Below, piece by piece: positions 1 through 8,705 of a DNA stretch of 64,000 nucleotides. The stretch covers positions 57,187,553 to 57,251,552 of the forward strand of contig JAQMRL010000001.1 in the NCBI GenBank assembly GCA_035578175.1, in the 5' to 3' direction. Every line of letters starts with the position of its first letter. The first letter of the stretch is position 1. The position numbers and the translations under genes are program-made. Source of the DNA: Catonia carolina (lineage: Eukaryota; Arthropoda; Insecta; Hemiptera; Achilidae). The notes beneath the pieces were generated by a model, which had not been told where the DNA came from, searched no databases, and saw only the letters and a list, made by a program, of their open reading frames with translations.

Positions 1-1365
1 TTGTCTCCTACGATATTTTAAAATATGGACAATATCAGAAAAGATTGTAATAAGCTGAAAAGTTTTGAAAAAAAATTAAGGAGAATGTTTGGTCGGGTAA
101 GGGACGCAGATTACAGTAAATTATGTAAAAAAAAATTTTCACATAGAAGGCAGAGATGTAGTGCGATTCAAAACGGCTAGATAACGTTCAGAGACGAGAC
201 ACGCAAACTCAAAAATATTGCTTGAACTGTTGTAATCGATAACATAATTCTAGACTATGTAATATTATAATGCACCTAATAATTAGAATGGTACAAACAT
301 ACGAATCTGAGGTGTCGCGCTTCGAGTAGCTAACTAAATTACACGAGTATCATCTGAATTATTAGAACGCTAGGCATTACAGTTCACCAGGTCAAATGTT
401 TGACAAAAAAATAATTCGTGTTAATTAAATTGTTTAAATTGGATGTTAGGTATATCAGAAAATATTTGGTGTTTACTATGTTTAGCGATACGTGTAATTT
501 TATGTACACGTGTAATTTAAGACCTAAAATTTTAGGTCTTAGGTAAGACATTTCTATATTTTATATTTAGTGTTTAAATATATAGTTATTTAAAAATAAT
601 AATAATAAATAATAATATAGTTAATAAAAATATATTATACTTCAAATATATAGATACTCGTATTATAAAAATATATCAAAATAATGATATTATTTAGGTT
701 TTCTACTTAATTGTTTTCTTAAATGTTTGACATTAATAAACACGAAAGAGTAATAAAAGAAAAATCGGATTGAAATATTAACGTAGTCGGTTATACGAAC
801 ACAATATTTTCACAATATTTTCTAATAGCTTCATTTTGGTATTTACATGAACCAAGTATGTATTTACATTATGAATGTAAATATGAGACCTATTCGTACT
901 TAATTTTGCATTTTATAACTTTTCTCTTAAAAAGTTAAAAGTGAAACTACAAAAGAGAATAAAACAAGGATTGTATGTTCGTTAATATTGCTGTGACTTC
1001 ATTTGATAACAAAATTTAATTATACATTTTTATTATCAAGATAATTTAATCAAAAGATAAAGTGAAATGGCTCATAAATTAAAATTTTAAACACGGTTTC
1101 TCGTAAAATAAAATGTTAAAATTTAGGACAACAAAAGAAATTTACACGTCAACGTTTTCACAGAGATGATATCACTTTACAAAAAAGCATAACATAAACT
1201 TACGTATTTTTGACATTAAAATTCGATAATAAAAATCTACAACATAGTGAATAATTAATTTTAAGTGCACAGAATGATTATTTTTGCAAACGTAAACTAG
1301 TAAACTAATTGATAATTTTTTAAAATGCATGAAATGCATATCACTCCTCATTAAAACTCATTTAT
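1..1365. other. AT-rich non-coding stretch
   Basis: No open reading frame of note, no tRNA-like boxes and no recognised repeat. The sequence is strongly AT-rich, with short direct A/T runs around 590-650. Nothing else could be supported here. Confidence 0.6.
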
Positions 1366-1715
1366 TAAACGCTTTTATTTAACTTACTCTTGGAAGCATC
1401 AAATCTTGCAACTTCAAATTTTAATACTTCTACCGTATCAATATGAATCAAACTTTGCACACTTGTTTATCTTCGACGACAATACGCTGTGGAGGTGTTT
1501 GTAAAAAAAAATTTTTAAATTTTAAAATTTTATAACGCTTTTAATTTAACTTACTCTTGGATCCATCAAATCTTGCAACTTAAAATTTTAATACTTCTAC
1601 CGTATCAATATGAATCAAACTTTGCACACTTGTTTATCTTCGATGACAATACGCTGTGGAGGTGTTTGTAAAAAACAATTTTAAAATTTCAAAAAAAATT
1701 TAAAAAGAAAATTTA
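1366..1715. repeat. Two tandem copies of a ~167-bp repeat
   Basis: Two head-to-tail units start with the motif AACGCTTTTATTTAAC (about 1368) and its variant (about 1534). Each continues through a nearly identical block running from TTACTCTTGG to the shared GTGGAGGTGTTTGT, followed by an A-rich spacer. Corresponding positions are offset by 166-167 bp, with only a few substitutions. The same opening motif recurs at about 1718 and 1827 and, reversed, near 2300, so the array belongs with the palindrome that follows. Neither strand gives a continuous reading frame through both units. It could be a satellite seed or the internal part of a foldback transposon. The family was not recognised. Confidence 0.75.
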
Positions 1716-1825
1716 AAAAACGCTTTTATTTAACAATTACTTAAAAAATTAACTAAAAAGAAAAAAATTAAAAAAAAATTTACAAAAAAATCAAAAAAAA
1801 AATTAAAAACAAATTTTTTTTTAAG
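1716..1825. repeat. A-rich spacer with partial repeat starts
   Basis: A-rich sequence following the tandem units. It begins with another copy of the AAACGCTTTTATTTAAC motif but lacks the unique part of the 167-bp unit. It links the tandem array to the palindrome. Confidence 0.5.
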
Positions 1826-2316
1826 AAACGCTATTATTTAACAATTAATCAAAAAAAAAAAGAACTAAAAAGAAAAAAATAAAAAAATTTACAAACAAAA
1901 AATCACAGACATTACAGTTAAAAATAAAAGCGTGGCGCATTAATATATATAATATTTATTGTAAAATATTCGTTGTAAAATATTATATATATTAATGCGC
2001 CACGCTTTTATTTTTAACTGTAATGTCTGTGATTTTTTTTTTGTAAATTTTTTTCTTTTTTTCTTTTTAGTTCTTTCTAGCTAAAAAGAAAAAAATAAAA
2101 AAAATTACAAACAAAAAATCACAGACATTACAGTTAAAAATAAAAGCGTGGCGCATTAATATATATAATATTTATTGTAAAATATTCGTTGTAAAATATT
2201 ATATATATTAATGCGCCACGCTTTTATTTTTAACTGTAATGTCTGTGATTTTTTTTTGTAAATTTTTTTCTTTTTAGTTCATTTTTTTTGATTAATTGTT
2301 AAATAATAGCGTTTCT
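1826..2316. repeat. Compound palindrome, two hairpins inside an outer inverted repeat
   Basis: The outer arms (about 1826-1873 and 2271-2316) are inverted copies carrying AACGCTATTATTTAAC and its reverse. Between them sit two tandem copies, 216 bp apart, of a hairpin with perfect 50-bp arms: 1901-1950 with 1985-2034, and 2117-2166 with 2201-2250. Each pair is separated by the same 34-bp loop. Flanking A/T tracts extend each hairpin to roughly 88-bp arms. The whole block is symmetric about position ~2073. This is a foldback or MITE-like organisation and could extrude as a cruciform. A palindromic assembly artefact is possible, but the outer arms are not identical, which argues against simple sequencing fold-over. 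Confidence 0.85.
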
Positions 2317-3060
2317 TAATTTTTTTTTTTTTTTAATTTTTAGTAATTTTTTTATTTATAATTAACTTCGTGCTGAGAAACGCCCTATAGTGTGTAAAGA
2401 ATTTTACCGTAAGCGATGTTTCGCTCTAATTCTTTTTCTCCTTCAGATATCTATCCGTTCCGAATGTTGGCGATACTTTTTCACTTTGTTTGGCATATTC
2501 ACTTTGTTTGTTGCACTACCCAATAGCTCTTCTGAGTTTCTTCATACCAAAATTTTAGATTTTGAAACTACGAAACCCTTCTTCTAGCAAATCCTCTTTT
2601 TTCATGTATTTTCGCCTGCGGAAAAACTTGAAGTAACGAATATCTGGGTGAATTTATTCATCAAGACATCTTTCAAGTATTGGAGCTTACTACATTTAAA
2701 GGAAAAAATGATTTCCAGTTTTACTCCATTCTCTTAAGAACTTAAATTACACGTATAAATATTGTGACACTTTCCGCTAAGTTCCGTTTCGGGATCTAGG
2801 TGATCAATATTTTTATTTTTAGTAATTTTTTTTTTAATTCACTAAAGTTTAAAAATTACAAGTATTTATTAGAACTAAAAGATTTACAAAAAAATAATCA
2901 ACTAATTATAATGAAGTTTTACAATAAATAACTTAAATAATTTACTTAATACTACTTACAAACAGTTATATAGAATGCACATACACAATTAGACAGTATA
3001 ACAATAGTTGACCAATGCCCGGGACACGTTGACCTGATCTAACCTACCGATAGCACACGC
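2317..3060. other. Non-coding stretch
   Basis: The first part is T-rich. The rest is ordinary AT-rich sequence. A 65-codon frame at 2390-2587 has no recognisable motif. No gene could be supported. Confidence 0.5.
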
Positions 3061-3094
3061 CAATAACACTCGTCAAAGATCAACCGAATACTAA

Positions 3095-3130
3095 CTTACT
3101 GACCGCGATCGGGTTCTCTTTATATAGGTA
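3095..3130 (-). promoter_or_regulatory. Candidate TATA plus initiator core promoter
   Basis: On the minus strand the TATA-like CTATATAAAG (3127-3118) is followed by an arthropod-type initiator TCAGT (3102-3098). The spacing from the TATA start to the initiator A is about 26 bp, slightly shorter than usual. Local base composition is more balanced than in the surroundings. No coding exon or known element was found downstream (positions below 3095), so this may be a chance match or a solo LTR-type promoter. Confidence 0.25.
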
Positions 3131-3928
3131 GATCAATGAGATATTCTAGAAAAGCAGTGAGATTTCGATGCAATAATAAAAATCCTCCTTATTTGTTCTC
3201 GAAAAATCATAACTAGTGTAAACAAGTCACAATAGAATAAAACGTGTTAACCAACCGACTCTTTCACAAATAGTTGTACATCAATGACCCTACCTTATTA
3301 TACACGGCCCTTTTTAAATATCCTTTTGTAACTAACCCTATTTTGTACTTTAACACCCTATTATTTACTATTCAACACTTTACGAATCTCGATCCAAAAC
3401 CCTCTCGAACAGATATTCCCTCTCGTTATCGTCACAATATGTTATCCGAGCAGTCCAAAGCACTCTCAACATTCGCCTGTACATTTGCACCTCAAATCCC
3501 TCCAGTTTCCTTTTGATGGTTTCATCTATGGTCTAGGATTTCATATCAGACAGGAATACAGTGAATAAATGAATCACTCTAATTACTCATGTTAAATGTC
3601 CCAACAAGAAAATCAAATTTTCATCCATTCAAAAACCAATTCATCTGTCTATCGTAAAAAACATTAAATTAAATCATAAAGTAATATATTTTTTTTATAA
3701 TACAAGCAACACGGAATATAATTAGAAACATAAATTTTTATAACTAAATAGGCCTACTAATAATTTTTTTATAAATTGGTAAAATTAAATACATAGTTAA
3801 AAGAACATTTTTAGTATTTATTCTTTCTATGCGTTTGTAGCAAAAGTATTGTTTATTGTCACTGTATTTTAGATTTTTAAACTTAACGGCAGCTTCATGT
3901 AGAGTTTTGATTTTTTTTAAATATAGTT
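3131..3928. other. Non-coding stretch
   Basis: Contains an 80-codon chance frame (3274-3516) and AT-rich sequence without recognised motifs. One copy of the TAGGCCTA octamer lies at 3749-3756. Confidence 0.5.
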
Positions 3929-4115
3929 ATTTAACGTTGCATCAACAACAATGGTCATTAGCGATGACGTTGGGTTGTAACTTTGTGTGTAATAAAGGAT
4001 GCAATAAAATTTATTTTTTGCAACGTATGAAAATATGCCGTGCGTGAGCGGGATTCGAACACACGACCGCATGATGAGTGGTAAGCACGTTACCAACTAC
4101 GCCAACGCAGCTGGC
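3929..4115 (-). mobile_element. tRNA-derived SINE, tail type 1
   Basis: Read on the minus strand, the element begins at 4115 with a tRNA-like head: box A is a variant of TGGCGTAGTTGG and box B is GGATTCGAA on the given strand. It continues through the shared body CGGCATATTTTCATACG and ends in a tail that finishes GCAACGTTAAATAA near 3929. Head and body match the SINEs at 4173, 15987, 31333 and 39343, while the tail matches only the 15987 copy. It is non-coding and would depend on a LINE for movement. Several mismatches from the younger copies indicate an old insertion. No clear target duplication was found. Confidence 0.8.
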
Positions 4116-4172
4116 CTTTACAGTTTTGGTTTTGTTTTCTGATGTTTATAAACAAATACTATTTACAATTTG

Positions 4173-4320
4173 TTTTTTTTTTGTTTAACGTCCGACTGTT
4201 CTGCAATTACTGTTAATGCAGACTGTGAAAGATGAAATGATTTTTTTTTTGTAACGAATGAAAATATGCCGTGCCTGAACGGGATTCGAACCCAAGACCG
4301 CATGATGAGAAGCGAGCACG
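4173..4320 (-). mobile_element. tRNA-derived SINE, 5' truncated, tail type 2
   Basis: Minus-strand copy lying next to the previous SINE in the same orientation. It has the type 2 tail (ending GGACGTTAAAC before an A-rich run), the shared body and box B. The head stops just after the anticodon-arm equivalent at about 4320, so box A is missing. The sequence beyond repeats GCGGTCTT out of place, suggesting a rearranged 5' junction. Confidence 0.75.
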
Positions 4321-5630
4321 TGCGGTCTTTACAAGAACTATTAGAACTATTATTAAAGAACTTTTTATTTACTATTTACAAGAACAAATAGACTAAATTA
4401 GATGCGAATCTTGATTGTTTTATCAAGTAACCTGAAGCACTTTTATTGTTTATAATCCTTGTTGTTCTATATGTGTTACATAAAAAACGGCTAAAAACTG
4501 GGTACTCTTTATGTGTAAATTACTGTATCTCCGACTTATTTAAAAAAAAGTAATTTAATTTAAACCAAATCAACGCAGAAAAGAACAGGCTTTAATTTGG
4601 TATAACGCTCAAATTTTTCCGTTTTGATTATTTTTTTTTTTGAAATAGTTCTCTTCAAACACATGGAACTTCTATCGTGGCACGCACAATAGCGTCACGG
4701 TCAATAGTGATAATTAAATTTAAATAAAATTGTAATTTTGATAACATTCTATGTACGTATGTTAGTTTGACAGATATGTGTAGGGATTCAACTGATTTTA
4801 CATATTTACGTACATATTTTATATTTAGTAGAATTTAATTTAAATTGATTGAGGTATCTTTGTTTGTATACACGTCTCCGAAAGAGCACCAACAAGCATG
4901 TTATGAAGTAATAGTATTTCGATGGCGCTTAGGTGATGACTGAGTATGATATGATGTTTTTAATTTTGTGTTAATGATCAATAAAATTAGAAAAAATACA
5001 GAATTCAAACACAATTTTACATTATAGTTAGAAATACTTTTACCTTTCAAAGATGATACGCCCTTTATGAATATAACCTGAAAATTGATGTAATAAAATT
5101 TATGATTTTGCATAGAACAATGAATAAATTCATCACTGTAAAGAATGAGTCATAGATAAATAAAGTAAAAACAACTACAAAAACTAGGAATAAAATATGA
5201 TGTTGCTTAAGTGTAATACAGGGAAACGCACACAGCAAACATTTAGTTAACGTACTATTTATGTACAGTAGTTTTTGAGTTGGTCTCCCTAGTGTATATG
5301 TCATCCTGTTACAACATTTAAACTGCATAAAAGTATATTGATTTTAGAACAAAGTATCATATAGTATATTGTTAGCTTTCTTTTATAACCGATAAAAGAC
5401 TGCCATTTAGTATCATAGATGTTTTGTATTTTATAAGAAGATGAAAATTACCTTTTTCCAAAATAAACATTATTATTAGAATTACACTTCCAACTTACTC
5501 GAAAAACAAAACATTTTATATCAACCATATTATATGAGCTACCATAAAATATTTCTATCAGAAAGTTCTCTGAATGTTTGGTATGCATTAAAACTTTAGT
5601 TCGCAAAGGACATACAGAGAAACAATCCTC
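4321..5630. other. Non-coding stretch
   Basis: AT-rich sequence. Minus-strand frames of 70 and 87 codons at 4901-5328 overlap each other and are hydrophobic chance translations. No repeat boxes or motifs were recognised. Confidence 0.5.
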
Positions 5631-5631
5631 C

Positions 5632-5760
5632 CCGAAGACTGGTCAGCACAACTGAGGCTGAGGGGCTGAGGTCCCGGGTATGATTCCCGGTTAGGTCTGA
5701 CATCCTCATCTGTCATCATTCATTATCTGCATTACCAGCAATTGCAAAACACTCGCATGT
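5632..5760 (+). mobile_element. SINE with a different tRNA head joined to the type 2 tail
   Basis: Box B reads GGTATGATTCC within a perfect CCGGG/CCCGG T-stem (5674-5690), preceded by a tRNA-like region that differs from the other SINE heads here. The downstream part (TCATCATTCATTATCTGCATTA, split across 5716-5737, then AGCAATTGCAAAACACTCG) aligns with the tail of the 31333 SINE (CTGCATTAGCAGTAATTGCA). The shared tail with a different head makes it a separate subfamily using the same LINE-recognised 3' end. Confidence 0.6.
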
Positions 5761-5909
5761 CTTAGCAACCAATACAACTTAGCGTACAATAGTTTCAGTA
5801 ACGTTACATAAATTTGATTATTACAAATTAACAAAATATCAAACTCTAAATAACAAAACTTTCTTCAACTTAACAGAGAGAAATCTATAATAAGATTTGT
5901 CAGCAGTTT

Positions 5910-6060
5910 ACTAATGCACTCCTATTTTTTATTGGTTGCTAAGCTACCCTTGTAGAAGGTTCCAAACAGAACGTCCCAAAACCTTTTAAACAGTTAACGC
6001 AATACAAACTACATGAACATTAAAGTGTGTGAGTGCGGTTACATAAAATAATAGGGTATA
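5910..6060 (+). repeat. Dispersed repeat, partner at 40372-40520
   Basis: Shares with 40372-40520 the ordered blocks GGTTGCTAAG, TTCCAAACAG, CAATACAAAC, ATGAACATTAAA and GTGTGAGTG, in the same orientation, with scattered substitutions and indels. No reading frame. The family was not recognised. It is likely an old interspersed element. Confidence 0.6.
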
Positions 6061-6223
6061 CGTCAACCAAACATAAAAGAAAAGAAAGCCCCTGAGAACT
6101 AATCAGAGCCTGGAAGAGATAAGTCATAGGTCTTCGATATAATTTTAATTACTTTTCCAAAATAACTTTTCTGATACGTTTAAGCTAAGAAAAACCTCAT
6201 ATTTACAATATTATATTGTTTTT

Positions 6224-6440
6224 GTTTAGGTCATCAGCCGAAAGGCTGGTTTAAACCTCTAGAGGCTTTACTAAGTAAAACTAGGAGTGAGGCGGTTTAC
6301 AATTTCCTTTCTCACTGAGTGGAAAAGCATGCCTATCAGCATGCCAGGTCCTCTGAAAAGTATAATATGCTTTCGACCCTGCAAATGACACGTTCACTTC
6401 ATTCACCACAGAGTTTGGCAGTATAAAGAAACTCATTAAT
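6224..6440 (+). repeat. Dispersed 'CATCAGCCGAAAG' SINE-like repeat, copy 1
   Basis: Begins GTTTAGGTCATCAGCCG and carries the conserved blocks CTCTAGAGGCTTTACTAAGT, GAGTGAGGCGGTTTAC, TCACTGAGTGGAAAAGCATG, TATCAGCATGCCAG and CTGCAAATGACAC. The same order of blocks is found at 42893-43175 and 46663-46950, and the opening block is found inverted at 34980-35046. It is non-coding, and the shape fits a SINE with a conserved central domain. No A or B box was identified, so the promoter head may be lost or of a non-tRNA type. Confidence 0.75.
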
Positions 6441-7800
6441 TCTAAATTACTGTTTAAAGATTTTTTTGGTTTTTTTAAATTTTATTTTTATTTTTGATGG
6501 CTCCCGATAAAGACAGAAGTTGGTGGTAAATGAATAATTTCTTTGCAAAATTTAAACTAGTTTAACACAATTGTATTAAAATTATTTGCTTCTGATTCAA
6601 CAGAATTGTAATTTTTAAGAAAAATACATAAAAGCTAATAATAAGTGACATTTTAACAAAAAAATCAATACTTCATGTATGTTTAATTCAATAAAAGAAA
6701 TTAAATTTCATGTTGGAAATGCTCAATCAGATTTCAATTAAAATGATTTCAACAATAAAAATCTGCCAACGATGTATCATAAATTTGATACTATGGAGTT
6801 TTGTCACGCATGAATTTGATTTCACCAAAACTGAATCACGTATATTTGAATTCCTTTTTAAAAGCTCTTTCTATCAATTCATCACATGAAACATACTAAA
6901 GAATTTCAATTTTGCTGATGTGACAAAACAGTGTTTACCATCCCTGTTTTCTTTTGTATTTATTTTAGCTAAAGATACTTGCAAGTTGAAGACAGAACTT
7001 TTTATACTATTTCGTATGATTTGATTCACTTCAGTAGTTAAGTATTTACGAATGAAAAAACAAAATATGTAAATCAATACAAAAAAGTATTAAAGTTAGT
7101 GTTCTACAATCGCAGAATGAATATGTAAAAAACCATTGTGGAGTGCTTATGACCACACGATAGAAGTGAAAACTTATATGAATAAAACTTATATATTTTA
7201 TTTACAAAAAACACAATATTTTGTATATTATATATACAAAATAATAATTATATTTTGTGATTAATCGTTCCGTGGAATTTTGCTCTGATTTGACTTCTTC
7301 GTTGCTATTATAAATATTCTAAGAATAAAACAATGGTTTATGGAAACTGAAATATGTTATATATAATAATACTTTAGATTCAAAATTATTTAAATATCTA
7401 AAAAAACATCTCCATCAAGCGTTGTTTAGTATTTAAGTATTACATTGCATACTTTAAATATTACACTATTTAAACCAATAACGCGTATTGTAGTAAACTA
7501 CTCTCATATAAAGTAACACGTAGCACAAAATGTATAGCTACTCGTAAACTTAAAATATTGCACTGCTTATAGAACACAGTAACTCAATCCATAGACTGAA
7601 ACTAACTGAATCGATCTGAGTAGAAATTATTGCTGAACTACGGTATGTACAGTATTTACTTAGCAATAGAGAATAAATGTGTTTAATGTTTGACAGTAGG
7701 CCTGCCTGTTAAATATCTGTTTTAATTTTTTCTGTTGTTATGGGTTATGAAGTAAGAAATTCGGGTTTCCCCATTAAGGAGTTGAAAAAAAACAACCCTT
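6441..7800. other. Non-coding stretch
   Basis: AT-rich sequence with an inverted AT-rich patch near 7200-7260. A 67-codon minus frame at 6874-7077 has no motif. No gene could be supported. Confidence 0.5.
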
Positions 7801-8410
7801 CATTGTGTCTGTAGTGCCACCGACTGCACTACCATTATCCACGCCTGCAGACGAAACCAGAACCTGCCTGCCGCAGGGAGCACTACCGACGCGCAACCAG
7901 CAGTGCCTCCCCTCCACTAAGAAGTGGACTCGCAGAAGGTGGATTCAAGCGGCCGCACTAAACTGCTAGTAACTCTCGCCATCCAGCTCTTGAACTGGGA
8001 AGAACAAGAAATAAGTAAGCTAAAAAGAAAGAAGAAGAGCCCAGCCGAGACCAGACGTACCATCCTATTCTGGTCGTAGCTACCGGTGGCGGACGCACAT
8101 TCCCGCACCGGTCAGTCTTCTTCTACCCTTCGAAGGAAGCCCGTTCATACCTGATGCAACGCGTTGAAAACCGACGTCAGCGCAGGTCCGGAGAGAAACG
8201 CCTCGGCCGCACTATCGGCCGACGGCCTACGCCGACTCGAAACTGCGGGGCTCTGGGGCCCACCACTGTCACGCTGCAGTGGGGACTCAACTGCCGCTGA
8301 GCGAGAGCTCGGCCTGAACCCGGTAGCCAAGCCATCACTCTTGGGACACCGCTCTCAACACGCCGGCTCACCGCATCCGACCATCTACAACGGCTTTTTT
8401 CAGGACCCCC
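7801..8410. other. GC- and CpG-rich island
   Basis: About 600 bp is visibly GC-rich, with many CpG dinucleotides, inside a window that is otherwise strongly AT-rich. Open frames appear on both strands (for example 8164-8433 plus and 8177-8416 minus), as expected for GC-rich DNA, and none has a motif I recognise. One plus frame has protein-like stretches between 7921 and 8433 but contains in-frame stops near 8029 and 8150. It could be a CpG-island promoter or first exon, the 5' part of a transposon, or DNA transferred from a source of different composition. The function is unknown. Confidence 0.6.
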
Positions 8411-8475
8411 AATCAATTAAACGGCCCTTTTAAACCTAAACTTTTAAATTTAAAGGGCTCTTTTAGGGCCACCAA
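8392..8475 (+). promoter_or_regulatory. Three motifs resembling the histone mRNA 3' stem-loop
   Basis: The first 16-mer (8392-8407, GGCTTTTTTCAGGACC) fits the loose metazoan histone stem-loop consensus GGYYYUUYUNARRRCC and is preceded by CAAC. The second (8423-8436) is GGCCCTTTTAAACC, with a shortened right arm. The third (8456-8470, GGCTCTTTTAGGGCC followed by ACCAA) forms a 6-bp stem with a 3-nt loop. A purine-rich GCAAGCAAGA follows at about 8480, where a U7 snRNA-binding element would lie. No histone coding sequence was found upstream. These may be decayed duplicates of a histone 3' end carried inside a repeat, or coincidence in a GC-rich edge. Confidence 0.35.
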
Positions 8476-8635
8476 TGTCGCAAGCAAGATTTTGCCACGT
8501 ATCGTTGGCCTCGGTCAGTGACAGTAGTAAAGAATGCTTTGTGTTTGTTTGAGAATACCTTATTCAGCATCACTATCCGGTGACAGTTCAGTTTCATTCA
8601 CTGTTTAAAAAGAGCACAAGGTGTGCCTAAAAAAG

Positions 8636-8705
8636 TTTTCACTTCGATAATATTGATGGTAAATATGATTATTATCATGTATACCATCAATATAATTAAT
8701 GAAAA
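8636..8705. repeat. Imperfect inverted repeat (hairpin)
   Basis: Left arm 8636-8661 and right arm 8682-8705 are imperfect reverse complements around GATGGTA/TACCATC. They enclose a ~20-nt AT-rich loop. It may be a small foldback element or remnant of one. Confidence 0.5.

Noticed and set aside
1366..1715. Possible peptide encoded by the 167-bp tandem units
   Set aside because: Each frame is interrupted by stops or by the A-rich spacer, and no family resemblance could be supported.
1980..2320. CRISPR-like array from the repeated hairpins
   Set aside because: Only two copies with long AT-rich arms in a eukaryotic context. The structure is a palindrome, not repeats with unique spacers.
4040..4115. 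Possible functional tRNA genes at SINE heads (4040, 16090, 31340, 39345)
   Set aside because: The repeated copies share a non-tRNA body and tail, and the acceptor stems do not pair properly. They are SINE heads.
8164..8433. Overlapping open frames on both strands in the GC-rich island
   Set aside because: GC-rich DNA lacks stop codons by chance. No motif or consistent coding signal favours either strand.
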